Source of the DNA: Nostoc sp. FACHB-892
GTDB lineage: Bacteria; Cyanobacteriota; Cyanobacteriia; Cyanobacteriales; Nostocaceae
Assembly (NCBI RefSeq): GCF_014698795.1
Contig: NZ_JACJTR010000032.1
Coordinates: 1-64,000 of the forward strand
Length of the DNA: 64,000 nt
Direction of reading: 5' to 3'
In this document: one piece after another, positions 1 through 10,074 of the stretch
Numbering within the stretch: the first letter of the stretch is position 1
How the letters are laid out: every line of letters begins with the position of its first letter
Notes under the pieces: model-generated
Seen by the model: the letters and a program-made list of their open reading frames with translations, nothing else
Database searches by the model: none
Told to the model about the DNA's origin: nothing
Translations under genes and position numbers: made by a program

Positions 1-673
1 TCGGTCACGTTATGGTTTCAAAACCTAATATTCGCAGAGCGATCGCACTACGACAAATCAAGTATTTCAGCCTCCGTTGCGGACAGTTTATGGCGGAAAA
101 AACGGTCACTTTATGGTGTAAGTCACATTCACCAACATGCGATCGCAGAGGGTGCATGTTGGTAACGGAATGAAACTATTGCGCTGCCGATAAATTTTGC
201 TTGTCTTCGGTATCGCCTTTGATGCGTGATCCAAGCGATAACCATTTACACGGTGCTAACTTTCAGTTATAGTTAGCCGTAACTTATTATAGGCACAATG
301 CAACTATAAGTTTGACTGAGTGCAAAGATAGTTTACAAAAGTTGCTCAGGCGGTTGCCTTAGGAGTCTTGCAAAAATAACTTGAACACTTTTTACTGGGA
401 AGTAAAGCTAACAGCCTATTCCAGATTAAATTTGTACAACTTATTCTTACATGATGCCTTAGTCTATAGGAATAATAAAGTTCAACAATTTATGTTAGGT
501 GCTTTACCCCGCTCCAAGCATCCGTCCATAAATCGCTTGAAAGAGCATGTAAGCCGCACCCACGCTACGTTATTGCTAGAGCGATCGCCACCGACTCATG
601 GCGGTTACGCCATCGCTCTTAAGCTCTTCAAAGATTTCTGGTGCTGATTCATCATCTAAATCTATATCGACGT
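1..673. other. Stretch without a convincing gene
   Basis: I see no supported gene here. Reading frames are short and lack ribosome binding sites. There are HIP1-type octamers near 40 and 580, and a small inverted segment around 580-620 built on the GCGATCGC motif. The first 120 bases contain two related phrases around GGTCAC-TTATGG, which could be the decayed end of a neighbouring gene, but no family is recognisable. Confidence 0.4.
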
Positions 674-781
674 TATACCAATTTTTTATGAAGTTGCATA
701 GAATGAGAAAGCTAAAACCTTTGCTTGGCAAACCTTTCACCCTTCTCCTGTTTCATGCAGCTTCACAATAATTTGGTATTA
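674..781. repeat. MITE-like inverted-repeat element, about 108 bp
   Basis: The two ends are imperfect inverted repeats of about 25 bp. The left end reads ATACCAATTTTTTATGAAG and the reverse complement of the right end reads ATACCAAATTATTGTGAAG, both followed by a (T/C)TGCAT. The interior is non-coding. Small elements beginning with TAATACCAA are common dispersed repeats in cyanobacterial genomes, so this is probably a non-autonomous element or its relic. No clear target duplication is visible. Confidence 0.5.
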
Positions 782-1178
782 GATTCTGAAAGTATTTCCA
801 AGATATCTGTATTTTCTAAGAACAGTTCGTACCACTCTTGAAAAGTTTCGGGACTAAATAGTTTTCTGGCTTCTTCAAATGAAATTTTCTCTCATCCTGC
901 ATCTGTAACTATTTCGTTACCAGTCCTTGTAATGAACAGATTCTTTTCTTCTAGCATCCAAGGGAAGGATGTCTTGTGATGTCTTCTCTTTCGTTTACCC
1001 ATTCAACTACCTGATGCCATTGCGATGTCTGCGATGAGTCGCAGGCATCGTCTATGCATTCAATTTTAGTGCTATCGTTAATTATCTTTTAGGCTTCTTT
1101 ATCAAAAGAAAACTTCTGTTTGTGACAATGCGTACACACAATAGCAACGTATTTTTTTCAGCTATCTTTACTAGGTTT
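782..1178. other. Stretch without a convincing gene
   Basis: No open frame here shows a start with a plausible ribosome binding site or a recognisable protein. Several short minus-strand frames look like decayed coding sequence, but I cannot assign them. Confidence 0.35.
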
Positions 1179-1577
1179 TTACCCGCAGAAATCATCAACG
1201 CGGATATCACGCCAAATATCAGAAATCTGCCAGCCTGATTTGCCCACCGATTGCACTGGAGGATTGTCAAGGAATGGAACATAGTCAGGAACTCTAGGCT
1301 CTGAAATTGCTACTGGTTGCTCCTCAACCTCAACCACAGGGGCAGTAGAATTGTCAGTATTAGCTTGAAGAAGTTGGTCTTCTGCTTCTTCGATTAATTT
1401 CATCTGTCTTAGCGTGAGCTTGTCGGATTTTTTGATGGTTTTCTTTGTATGTATCTTAACAGTATTAGCTGCTTGAAGTTGGTCTTCGGCTTTTTCGATT
1501 TCCATCATTTGCTTCAAAGGCAGCTTCTCAGATTCTTTGATGATTTTTTTTGTATGTATCTGATTAGAAGTATTCAT
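1179..1577 (-). CDS. Small repeat protein of unknown function
   Basis: About 132 residues from the ATG at 1577; a longer frame to 1604 begins with a less likely MPMPLREQP extension. The protein carries two tandem copies of a 34-residue lysine/glutamate-rich unit, IHTKKIIKESEKLPLKQ... and IHTKKTIKKSDKLTLRQ..., each ending in EKAEDQL or EEAEDQL followed by QAANT or LQANT. The units look helical, possibly a coiled coil. A proline-containing tail follows (VPDYVPFLDNPP). I do not recognise the family. It stands alone and could be a recently duplicated internal module. Function is not inferable from context. Confidence 0.5.
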   Translation of the reverse strand: MNTSNQIHTKKIIKESEKLPLKQMMEIEKAEDQLQAANTVKIHTKKTIKKSDKLTLRQMKLIEEAEDQLLQANTDNSTAPVVEVEEQPVAISEPRVPDYVPFLDNPPVQSVGKSGWQISDIWRDIRVDDFCG

Positions 1578-2033
1578 TGGCTGTTCCCTCAAAGGCATTG
1601 GCAAAAAATTTGGATGACAGTAGATTTGTAGAAAGTAGGGGTCAGTCGGGTGTAAATAATTTGCACGGAATTAACAAGTTACACCAAATTTATGGAAAAT
1701 ACGAGTCCCTTGTTGGAGAATTTATTAATTGGACATAAATCTCTTTTTCGGATAGATGCCTTAAACGCGATCACAGTAGCATCATTGTCTAGAAGCTTAG
1801 TGGTGCAGAAAACTTTTGGGAGTCTTAACTTGAGAAGACAGTGACACGGGAGAACTGAATTTGTTGCTGTATCTGCGTTCATTTTTTTAGTGAAGCAGTG
1901 GCAGGGCTGTTTCATTCCACCTCAAACAGGATTCATCAAGATGGTTAGCGAAAAAAATGTAAATGGGGGTGACGTTAAGCACTTAAATAATACTAAGATT
2001 GTTCATTTTATCGGCAGACTGGTAATAAAACAA
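1578..2033. other. Stretch without a convincing gene
   Basis: A cysteine-rich minus-strand frame at 1679-1915 has no ribosome binding site and unlikely composition, so I do not call it. Nothing else is seen. Confidence 0.35.
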
Positions 2034-2474
2034 TCAATTATTAATCGCTAAAACCCTTGTTTTTTCGAGATATTTAGAAAATGAAACGGCTCTGACCTCA
2101 ATGGTAGGGCTGTTAATCGATACATTCAATGGAAAAATTCGTTCTGTGCTTGTGAGGCTAAAATTGGCGAATATCTCATCACTGGAGTTAAGCAAGCCAC
2201 TATCTTCCTTCAGGGTGCTTAAGCTTTCTGTCGATTGAAAAGTATAAGTCCCTGTACTAGTGATGTTTTGAGTTGGAAACAAGAACAAGTTATTATCTCC
2301 TCCGTTGAAACCACCATTATCTCTAACTAGTTTAGCTCTGAGTTGGAAACCAACCTCATTCTCAATAAGAAAAGTCTCAAATGAAGTGAGTCTGACATCG
2401 ACCGTTACACTGACATCTGGCTCTGAATTAGTAAAAAGATCGATTGATAGTGTGGGATTAGATAAGGTTGCCAT
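2034..2474 (-). CDS. Unknown protein, beta-rich, 146 aa
   Basis: The frame has an ATG at 2474 six bases after the stop of an upstream small gene, which suggests a two-gene unit. The protein is rich in Ser, Thr, Asn and alternating hydrophobics (VSVTVDVRLTSFETFL, TGTYTFQSTESLSTL), typical of an all-beta fold. There is no signal peptide and there are no cysteines. I do not recognise it. The coding composition and the operon-like spacing support it as real. Confidence 0.5.
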   Translation of the reverse strand: MATLSNPTLSIDLFTNSEPDVSVTVDVRLTSFETFLIENEVGFQLRAKLVRDNGGFNGGDNNLFLFPTQNITSTGTYTFQSTESLSTLKEDSGLLNSSDEIFANFSLTSTERIFPLNVSINSPTIEVRAVSFSKYLEKTRVLAINN

Positions 2475-2480
2475 ACTTAG

Positions 2481-2699
2481 TTATCTCTTGAAGTACTTAT
2501 CTTTATTTACACTATTAAAAAGTAAAACTGGCACTATCATCATGTGTATTATTAAGGCAGATATACTTATGCTAATATCCACCAAGAGATAGTTAATACC
2601 AAGCATATAAACTGCTAATATGAATTTAGCTCTGCCTGCTTTGAAACCTTCACCACTTAAAAATTTTTCATTTATTAACAACTGTTTTCCGTGAGCCAT
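2481..2699 (-). CDS. Small membrane protein, unknown function
   Basis: This 72-residue protein has an N-terminal polar segment (MAHGKQLLINEKFLSGEGF) and two likely membrane helices at about 27-42 and 45-63. It ends with a charged tail (NKDKYFKR). It lies immediately upstream of the unknown protein that starts at 2474, with a 6-base gap. No family is recognised. The small size keeps confidence modest. Confidence 0.4.
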   Translation of the reverse strand: MAHGKQLLINEKFLSGEGFKAGRAKFILAVYMLGINYLLVDISISISALIIHMMIVPVLLFNSVNKDKYFKR

Positions 2700-2977
2700 T
2701 GAACGAGTTGAATCACAACACCATTGAGGTCTGTGACTTGAAAGAACCTTTCAACTCAAGGTTCAGTCTTGATCGGATTTATAGGGGCGCATAGCTATGC
2801 TCAAAAACTCCTCTGCTGTCAAGGGCAAAGAGATGTCTTAACCAAACCGTATTGCCCCCACAGTCTATGATTGCTCCCTTAGTCGGAGATGGAAGCAATT
2901 ATCTGGCAAATTGCAGCACGAAAGATGTTTTAAGTAAATCAGCAGAGTGATTGAGCTAAGTTTCGTCAGTTTGATGG

Positions 2978-3706
2978 ATGTCTCAAAGTGCTGAATCTGA
3001 TGAAATTGTTGGGAAAGAAAACGTTAAATTTAAAACTCGCAAAATATTTATGACACAAATCCCCATAGTTCGCCAGATTCTATCAGATCCAGATACCGGA
3101 TTGTTGTCATATCTTAGTCAACAACTTCAAACACCGAGCTTTTCACATTTTAAAAGCCAATTTGGTTTTTATGTAGAAGAGTCTTGTACGCAAGTTACCT
3201 CGGTAGACGATTCTTTAGAAATACAAACGATACTTTTGCTGACTCTGAAGTTATCGATCATTGCAGATAGCCAAACTTTCTCAGATGATGCGACAGTACA
3301 CGCTGTTGAGTTTCAAGAATTACTAGATGCACAAATTATTAGATGGAGCCAGAACAACTCACAATTGCTTAAACCAATCTCATCCATTAAAAACACATTC
3401 AGTCAGTTGTCAGATATTCCGTTCCACGGTGGCTATCTTCCAGGTTTTGAAATTAAAAGCCAGTTCACTCTAATTTACAGTCCTATTACTGCACAGTTAA
3501 GCCAATCAGATGAGCCTCAATATTCTTTGCATAGTCCAGGGGAACGCACTCCCATCAGTGGACAGTATGAAGTAATTAATTCTAATGGAAAAGGCACCGG
3601 GCTAGAGGTAACATCAACTGCTGGAAATCCGTTTCCTCCAACGAGTGAATCTGACCAATCATATCGGTTAGTTGACCCTACGAGGCACAAAAACTCTAAG
3701 AAGTAA
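2978..3706 (+). CDS. Unknown protein with YjzC-like C-terminal tail
   Basis: 242 residues with no signal peptide or membrane helix. Residues about 1-170 are a mixed helical domain I do not recognise. The last about 55 residues (PGERTPISGQYEVI ... GNPFPPTSESDQSYRLVD) have the spacing of the short YjzC-like motif: P-G-x-x-x-P-x-S-G-Q-Y, then a Gly/Pro turn, then a terminal (Y/W)-x-L-V-D. That match is from memory of the family and is tentative. The gene is isolated, on the opposite strand to its neighbours. I saw no obvious regulatory site. Confidence 0.55.
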   Translation: MSQSAESDEIVGKENVKFKTRKIFMTQIPIVRQILSDPDTGLLSYLSQQLQTPSFSHFKSQFGFYVEESCTQVTSVDDSLEIQTILLLTLKLSIIADSQTFSDDATVHAVEFQELLDAQIIRWSQNNSQLLKPISSIKNTFSQLSDIPFHGGYLPGFEIKSQFTLIYSPITAQLSQSDEPQYSLHSPGERTPISGQYEVINSNGKGTGLEVTSTAGNPFPPTSESDQSYRLVDPTRHKNSKK

Positions 3707-3973
3707 AGTAGCATTAGCGTTGGTCAAAGGCAATATTGAGCTAGGGGAGCTTCTACTCACGAACTATTAACTGTCAGATATAGTTGGATTGCCCTGGAGC
3801 GCAACCAACGAATTATGAGTAAGTAATCTGTCTCAAGCAAGATTAGGAAAAACAAGACAGCAACTAAGCTGTTATTGGGTGGTTAGTCATTAGTTTGCAT
3901 AGGGGGTACTTAAACAAAGTTTAGGTACTCTTTATTTAAGTATTTTTTATTTTTGTAATTGCGAATTGTTAAT
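3707..3973. other. Convergent intergenic region
   Basis: This lies between two convergent genes. It holds AT-rich sequence with a run around 3945-3955, and no gene is seen. Confidence 0.3.
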
Positions 3974-6439
3974 TTAATTTGACTCAAAGTTAAGCCCAGA
4001 TGCGATTAAGGTGCTGGCTAAATTGCTATTCAAGGGTTTGGAGAAAAAATATCCTTGTGCATATTTGCATTTGTAAATTGCAAGCTGTGCGAGTTGCTCA
4101 ACAGTTTCTACACCCTCTGCAACCACATCTAAATTAAGACTGTCTGCCAGAGTAATGATTGCTTGAACAATCTCCAAGTTTTCTCCATTAACACCAATGT
4201 TCATTACAAAAGAACGATCAATCTTTAAGGCATTAGTGGGGAAGCGGTGTAGGTAACTCAAAGAGGAATAGCCTGTGCCAAAATCATCTAAGTGTAACTG
4301 GACATTCATCTGTTGCAAGTGTAAGAGCATAGCAGTAGTAGATTCGGTATTTTCCATAATTGCGCTTTCAGTAATCTCCAGTTTCAAACTTCTGCCTTCA
4401 ACTCCAGTCTCTTGCAAAATTTGGCGAATTTGTCCTATTAGATCAGGTTGTGAAAACTGTTTAGTGGAAATATTGACACTGATTGTCAAGGGTGGGCTAG
4501 TAGGAAATTGCTCCTGCCAAGCACGCAGTTGACGGCAAGCTTCACGCATTACCCAGTAGCCAATAGGGACAATCAGCCCAGTTTCTTCAGCTATGGGAAT
4601 AAACTTGTCTGGAGAAACAAATCCGTGTTGCGGATGCTGCCAACGTACTAGAGCCTCGAAGCCAATTACTTTGTAAGTTTCTAATAAAATAATCGGTTGA
4701 TAATGAATAATAAATTCCTGGTGTTCAATTGCGTGTCGTAAATCCATCTCTAACTGCATTAGCTCTGTAGCTTGGGCGTACATGGTTGAGTCAAATAGCT
4801 CGTAGCGTGCTTTCCCCAATGCCTTAGCACGATACATAGCAATATCAGCATCACGTAGGATTTCTTCAGGCAGATTGTAACTACTTTTACTAAGGGCTAC
4901 ACCAATGCTGACGTTAGTAAATACGTCACGTCCATTGAGGTTAAAGGCAGATGTGATAACTGCATTTATTCTTTCAACTACGAACGTTATGTCATTCAAG
5001 TTTTTAAAATCATTAAGCAGGATTGTGAATTCGTCTCCTCCAATACGAGCAACTGTGTCTTGAGAGCGTAAACAAGTCTCTAGTCTTCGTGCGATCGCAT
5101 TTAGTAATTGGTCGCCAATTGTGTGGCCGAGACTATCGTTGACAACTTTAAAGCGATCTACATCAAGAAAAAATACAGCGAACTTATAATCTGTACGTCG
5201 TTTTGTCAGCGCAATAGCACGCTCCAAGCGTTCGATAAATAAAGCACGGTTAGGCAGTCCGGTTAGAGAATCATGAAAGGCATCATGGATTAATTGTGCC
5301 TGTGCAAGTTTGAGAGCAGTAATATTACGAGCAATACTCATAACAAATTCTACTGAACCATCGGCAGCAAACTCAGGCAGCAAACGAGTATGGTAATATT
5401 CTATACCTGAGGTAGTGGGAAAACTGCATTCAAACTCGTTCTCTTGCTTAGTTTGAATAACAGACTGAATTTTATATTCCCATATTTGATAAAATTCTTC
5501 TGGTAAATTCAACTGTCTATTAGCTTTCCCGATAAAAGTTTGGGGTAAAATGTTTGTAAGCTTTTGAAAAGCTGGATTAACATAAACGTAGCGTAATTGA
5601 GTATTAAACCTAGCAATAATGTCAGGTGCATTCTCAACTAGTGCCTTAAATTCCTTCTCTCGAAGTGATAATGCCTTGAGAGTGTGTTCATGCTGATAAA
5701 TTTCAGTTTGCAATTGTTGATTAGTTTTTAGAAGTTCATCTGTGCGTTGCTTAACCGTAGTTTCTAAATGTTCACTAGCCTGCTGGAGAGAATTCTCGAC
5801 CCGCTTGCGTTTAGCTAGTTCTTGGTTAGTGAACAACGTTGCTAAACCAACTAAAGCAGAAGCTATAATGCTGGCAAAACTAGTAAATGCATTTGTGTTG
5901 GCAGCGCTGAGGTTCATGTCTATTGTTCGCTGTTTTAACAAATGATTTTCTTCGCTTTCTATATCTTTAGCAAGCATTTGAATGTCTTGCAAAAGCTTGT
6001 GACTTTCCTTACTGTCGAATCTCTGTAGCGCCAAGGGTAAATTCTTATTTGTTGCAAAATTCACCGTTATTTTAAGCGAATCCAGTTTTTTAGCAATTAA
6101 AGATTCAAAGATAGAAAGACGTCGCTGTTGATTAGGGTTATCTCTTGTCAATTGACGTAAAACTTGAAGTGTTTTGGGAATCTTGTCAGTTGCAATATCA
6201 TACGGTTGGAGATATTGCCCTTTACCTGTAATCAGATAACCTCTTTGTCCAGTTTCTGCATTATTAATTTCTAAAATTACTTCTTTTGTATTTTTAATGA
6301 CTGTGTATGTGTGTGTTACCCATCGAATATTTTTTTGATATTCCAGCAGATTTCGATAGGAGATCATACCAATGCCAGCCATAATTCCTACTACTATTAC
6401 AAAACTCGCTGTATTTTTTTTGTAAGTAGTTAAGTTCAT
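3974..6439 (-). CDS. Membrane CHASE3-PAS-GGDEF-EAL c-di-GMP signalling protein
   Basis: 821 residues. A membrane helix at about 13-31 is followed by a periplasmic CHASE3 domain with its signature around AETGQRGYLITGKGQYL (residues 58-78). A second membrane helix lies near 190-208, then a coiled-coil linker and a PAS domain (about 265-385). Next come a diguanylate cyclase domain with an intact GGDEF (RIGGDEF, near 466) and a phosphodiesterase domain with intact EAL (EALVRW, near 593) and the downstream DDFGTGYSSL loop. Both catalytic signatures look complete, so it could make or break c-di-GMP. In such proteins one activity often dominates. CHASE3 implies sensing outside the membrane. A second CHASE3 protein lies directly upstream in the same orientation. 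Confidence 0.93.
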   Translation of the reverse strand: MNLTTYKKNTASFVIVVGIMAGIGMISYRNLLEYQKNIRWVTHTYTVIKNTKEVILEINNAETGQRGYLITGKGQYLQPYDIATDKIPKTLQVLRQLTRDNPNQQRRLSIFESLIAKKLDSLKITVNFATNKNLPLALQRFDSKESHKLLQDIQMLAKDIESEENHLLKQRTIDMNLSAANTNAFTSFASIIASALVGLATLFTNQELAKRKRVENSLQQASEHLETTVKQRTDELLKTNQQLQTEIYQHEHTLKALSLREKEFKALVENAPDIIARFNTQLRYVYVNPAFQKLTNILPQTFIGKANRQLNLPEEFYQIWEYKIQSVIQTKQENEFECSFPTTSGIEYYHTRLLPEFAADGSVEFVMSIARNITALKLAQAQLIHDAFHDSLTGLPNRALFIERLERAIALTKRRTDYKFAVFFLDVDRFKVVNDSLGHTIGDQLLNAIARRLETCLRSQDTVARIGGDEFTILLNDFKNLNDITFVVERINAVITSAFNLNGRDVFTNVSIGVALSKSSYNLPEEILRDADIAMYRAKALGKARYELFDSTMYAQATELMQLEMDLRHAIEHQEFIIHYQPIILLETYKVIGFEALVRWQHPQHGFVSPDKFIPIAEETGLIVPIGYWVMREACRQLRAWQEQFPTSPPLTISVNISTKQFSQPDLIGQIRQILQETGVEGRSLKLEITESAIMENTESTTAMLLHLQQMNVQLHLDDFGTGYSSLSYLHRFPTNALKIDRSFVMNIGVNGENLEIVQAIITLADSLNLDVVAEGVETVEQLAQLAIYKCKYAQGYFFSKPLNSNLASTLIASGLNFESN

Positions 6440-6671
6440 TTTTTCCTTTGAATCTAATCAGCTGGCAATTAAGATATATAAGCCCTATACTTATACTTAA
6501 CAGTTTAAAATCAATTTTCCGTCCGAAAATCTACTGAAGAATATGAAAATATAGATTATTGTCCTTCAACCTATATCGAAAATATACGGTTAAGTTAATT
6601 ACCAATTATACCTATTGTCTGAAATCGCTTTCTTGAATATTGATACTGCCAATTGTTTGCTGAGAAATTAA

Positions 6672-8354
6672 TTACTCTGCAACTACAACTAGATCCCGTC
6701 CAGTAGCTTTAGCTTGGTAAAGTGCAGCATCAGCTGCTTGAATTAGAGTTTCAGTAGTATTACCATGTCGAGGAAAGCTGGCAACTCCCAATGAAAGTGA
6801 AACAGCGCCAAGTGGTTGACGGCGATGTTGTAGATTGAGATGTTTGGCTCCAATTCGTATTTGCTCTGCTCTGAGTTGAGTGATTTGCAATGAAGCCTCT
6901 GGAAGAAGTAGGATGAATTCCTCGCCGCCATAGCGACAAGCAATGTCAGAGCCGCGAATCATGTTCTTGAACAATTGCCCCAACTCTCGCAATACAATAT
7001 CTCCGGCTTCATGCCCGAATGTATCATTAAATCGCTTAAAGTGATCTACATCTAACATAATCAAACCAAACGCTTGTCCCTTACGCTCGGCTCTTTTGAC
7101 TTCTCTTTCTAAGGACTCTTCCATGTAGCGTCGATTAAATAAACTAGTCAGAGGGTCACGAATACTTTGGTTTTTAAGAGTTTCTCGCAGTTTGAGATTT
7201 GCCAGTGCAATCGCAATGTGTTCAGCAACAGTATTGGCTAGAAGTTGTTTGGTTGAAGTTAGTTGTTCAGTCTCAAAAGCGATCAGATGCAGAATGCCTA
7301 ACGCCTCACCTTGTGCCATCATCGGAACACAGAGGGTTTGCCCTTTCAAAGGTGGGTGAAGATGCTGGCAGTGTAAGTGACTTTGAGCATCCTTCAAAAA
7401 GTAGGGTCGTCCGCGTCTTAATGCCCAACACTCGGTTGGTGTAAATAGATTGAAGTAGGCGTAGTCATCTCCCCATGTGGCTACGGGTTCTACTAATGTT
7501 TTTGATTCACTTATAAGAAATACACCACCGCTAGTATTGGGGAATAAGGGACTTACCAGTTCTGGCAAAACTGTGTATGCCTCATCTTGGGTAAAACAGG
7601 CTTGCAAGACATTGCTAAATTCAGCTAATTGAGAAATTTCATTATTGCGTTCTTCGAGTTCATCCACCCAAAGTTTGAGCTTTTTTTCACTGTTAACAAG
7701 GTCAGCTTCAACCTGCTTTTGCCGTTTGATATGACGATTGATCCCAGTTCCAGCTAAAGGGATTAAGCCAAATGATAAAATTCCACCAGAACCGACAACA
7801 AGCATGGTGAAGTTGGCAGTAAACTTAACCTTGGCAGAGCGGATTTGGAGTAAGCGATTCTCTTCGGCAACCATAGCATTGATAATTTGTCCGATGTCGT
7901 CGTTTGCGCTTCGACCAACATCTTGCTCAATGAATTGCTGTGCTAATTCAAATCCTTTGAGCCGCCGAATATTAAGTGTTTGTTGCAATAGCGTTAATCG
8001 CTTTTTTAGTAATGGCTCTAAAGCTTGAATGTGTTGCTGTTGAACAGGGTTGTCGCCTGTTAACTCACGAATAATGTTGACTTGCTCGTTTAGGGTACTG
8101 GCATTTTGGTAGTAAGCATCCAAGTATTCCTGGTTATCTGTAATCAGAAAACCCCGCTGCTGGGACTCTGCACTTGATAGTTGAGACTGCAAAGCTTCCA
8201 AATTTTTAAGAACTTCATGAGTATGTTCAACCCAAGCTGCGGTACTAATTAACTCTTTTGTACTCCAGCAAGCTAGTCCACCTATGGCGGCTAAAAGCAT
8301 TAGAGCAACAGTGAAACCACTGCTAATTTTGCGTTCGATTGACCAATGTATCAA
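6672..8354 (-). CDS. Membrane CHASE3-GAF-GGDEF diguanylate cyclase
   Basis: 560 residues. An N-terminal helix (about 14-32) precedes a CHASE3 domain with the AESQQRGFLITDNQEYLDAYY signature, and a second helix lies near 180-200. A short coiled coil links to a GAF domain (about 250-390) and then a cyclase domain with GGEEF (CRYGGEEF, near residue 475). The active-site motif is the functional GG(D/E)EF form and there is no EAL domain, so it should synthesise c-di-GMP. The CHASE3 part resembles that of the next gene downstream (3974-6439), which suggests the two arose by duplication or form a signalling pair. The gap between them is about 230 bp, so separate promoters are likely. Confidence 0.92.
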   Translation of the reverse strand: MIHWSIERKISSGFTVALMLLAAIGGLACWSTKELISTAAWVEHTHEVLKNLEALQSQLSSAESQQRGFLITDNQEYLDAYYQNASTLNEQVNIIRELTGDNPVQQQHIQALEPLLKKRLTLLQQTLNIRRLKGFELAQQFIEQDVGRSANDDIGQIINAMVAEENRLLQIRSAKVKFTANFTMLVVGSGGILSFGLIPLAGTGINRHIKRQKQVEADLVNSEKKLKLWVDELEERNNEISQLAEFSNVLQACFTQDEAYTVLPELVSPLFPNTSGGVFLISESKTLVEPVATWGDDYAYFNLFTPTECWALRRGRPYFLKDAQSHLHCQHLHPPLKGQTLCVPMMAQGEALGILHLIAFETEQLTSTKQLLANTVAEHIAIALANLKLRETLKNQSIRDPLTSLFNRRYMEESLEREVKRAERKGQAFGLIMLDVDHFKRFNDTFGHEAGDIVLRELGQLFKNMIRGSDIACRYGGEEFILLLPEASLQITQLRAEQIRIGAKHLNLQHRRQPLGAVSLSLGVASFPRHGNTTETLIQAADAALYQAKATGRDLVVVAE

Positions 8355-8552
8355 GTTAATTACAGGTTTTAAACAGCACTATTGAGTATAGCTTCTGAAA
8401 AAGATTATCAAATATAACTTATTGATGAAATTGTGTAACCGAATCCTGAATTGCTTACGTATAAACACTTGAGCGAATATCTCTTCTACCCTTGGGTTTG
8501 TTTCTCGCTGACTTTGAAAAATATTTAATTATATTTTAATATTTTTGTTGGC

Positions 8553-8958
8553 TGATGCTCTCAAACCCTCACAGCGTCTTATCCCTATGGATGCAAATTA
8601 ACTATCTTTATTTAAGTATCTCTAGGTAGAAGTCATAACTTTATAGAATTCGTAGGATTTGAAACGGAAACTTATTTTTGTTCATGTAGTTTCAAAATAA
8701 GACTTATATTATCTGTTGAACAATGCCAAGTAGTTATTTGACATCAATAGAAGAAAGAGAAAAAATATTTTGCACAGAACTGGTTAAGTACGGTGTGGAG
8801 TATGAAGAAGCGGTTATAGCGGCTAAAATTATAGCCTCTGGGCAAGGGGATGAGTTTTTATCACCCTCAGAAATAAAAATCGTTAAAGATGCTTGTAAAA
8901 AGTGGTCAGAACAGAATCAACGCTTAAAGCGTTTGAAAGCTGTTGTAAATCAAATTTA
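8553..8958. repeat. Direct repeat copy 1 (about 400 bp, with a small gene)
   Basis: The segment starting TGATGCTCTCAAACCCTCAC recurs at 10929-11328 with only scattered mismatches. It covers about 170 bp of upstream sequence and nearly the whole small gene. The divergence pattern is mostly single-base changes, so the duplication is fairly recent. It brackets 2 kb holding a DNA-binding-like gene and an unknown gene. Confidence 0.9.
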
Positions 8959-8959
8959 G
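8723..8959 (+). CDS. Small unknown helical protein, copy 1
   Basis: 78 residues, charged and predicted helical (SIEEREKIFCTELVKYGVEY, then LSPSEIKIVKDACKKWSEQN). There is no membrane segment. A near-identical copy lies at 11099-11329, including the leader. Conservation of both reading frames across the repeat, with changes mostly silent or conservative (L/F, S/F), supports it as a translated gene. I do not recognise the family. The copy-1 C-terminus has two extra residues (QI). Confidence 0.65.
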   Translation: MPSSYLTSIEEREKIFCTELVKYGVEYEEAVIAAKIIASGQGDEFLSPSEIKIVKDACKKWSEQNQRLKRLKAVVNQI

Positions 8960-9516
8960 TTTAAATGTTGATCTACCAAAAAACAATCATTAGCTTTCGC
9001 TTTCAAAAGGGTCATAAGCTAATTGGCATTTAAGTTGCATAAAAGCTACTTCTGTACTGCCAGAGCAGAACTCGTAGGGTAGCCCTTAATACAAGCGAAT
9101 TATTCTAGAAAAATGAATGACGATGAGCTTATAGCAGCTTAAAATATTCCTTCAGATAGGGAACAGAATGATTTTAAGGGGCTGTTTCTCTTTAATATTT
9201 TTATTTTCAGAAACAATTATCGAATTTGCCTCACTTCAGATGTATCAATAAAAATTGATTTAATCTATAGTTATTTATGTGTTCTCAAAGTAGTGGCTCG
9301 GCTTACAGTATACATTCGCCAGAATGACTGTAAGTAAGTGGGGAATAAGTGCGAAAAGTCCCAGCTAGCTAGCTGCCTTGGCGGGTTTTCCGCTTGGGCT
9401 TGATTGGCATCGGACTACCGGATAGAGGGGTTGTGAACTTTTCAAATCTCTCGTATCTTTTTCAAAAATCAAATACTAGTCCTATATCTTGTCTATATCT
9501 TCAAGGAGAAATAGTA
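8960..9516. other. Intergenic region
   Basis: No gene is seen. A strong Shine-Dalgarno sequence (AAGGAG) at 9502-9507 belongs to the next gene. Confidence 0.4.
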
Positions 9517-9852
9517 ATGCATACGAGCGTTCGCACCCCAACCACTGATATGGAAGTTACCAGCATCCGCTTAGAACGAGAACTCAAAGACAAGCTCAAA
9601 GAAGTAGCTGGTAATCAGGGATATCAAGCTTTGATTCGAGATGTGCTTTGGAATTATGTTCAGCAAAAATCAGGTGAATGGAAGCCTCGATTTTCCCGAG
9701 CCGACATTCGAGCTAGCATCGCTGCCACAGCCCAACAAGAAGAACGCTGTGTACTCACAGGTCAACTAATTCAATCCCAAGAACCGATGTTGCTAGGGCT
9801 GACCAGGAATGGGGATATGGTTCCTTTGAGTGTCGAGAGTTTGGTTGGATAG
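9517..9852 (+). CDS. Small ribbon-helix-helix-like DNA-binding protein
   Basis: The ATG at 9517 is chosen because AAGGAG sits 10 bases upstream; a longer frame from 9394 has no such site. The protein is 111 residues. Residues 11-45 (MEVTSIRLERELKDKLKEVA ... YQALIRDVLWNYV) have the beta-strand-helix-helix pattern of a CopG/MetJ-type ribbon-helix-helix domain. The rest is a short tail ending in an LLGLTRNGDMVPL segment. This suggests a small transcription regulator or antitoxin-like protein, but no toxin partner is adjacent. It sits between the two direct repeats. Confidence 0.65.
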   Translation: MHTSVRTPTTDMEVTSIRLERELKDKLKEVAGNQGYQALIRDVLWNYVQQKSGEWKPRFSRADIRASIAATAQQEERCVLTGQLIQSQEPMLLGLTRNGDMVPLSVESLVG

Positions 9853-10074
9853 TCTTATATTTACGCAATGCAGTTGAGTTATTTTTGCTAAATAACTCAA
9901 CTTACTTAAACTCCCATCTCTGATATTGGCGGGAGATTACCAAAACTACGCTTACCGAAAATAGCCAATCTACAATAGAAAGACTTTGACAACTTCAATA
10001 AAATAACGGAATATTAATGCCTTTAGAAACTTTTCTAAAGGTGTTAGTAGTACTGTAGAACTATTGCAGATGAC

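Noticed and set aside
381-647. 88-codon plus-strand frame
   Set aside because: Non-ATG start, no ribosome binding site, composition not protein-like, and it runs over HIP1 repeat DNA.
1679-1915. 78-codon cysteine-rich minus-strand frame
   Set aside because: No recognisable motif or translation signal; cysteine content looks like chance reading of non-coding DNA.
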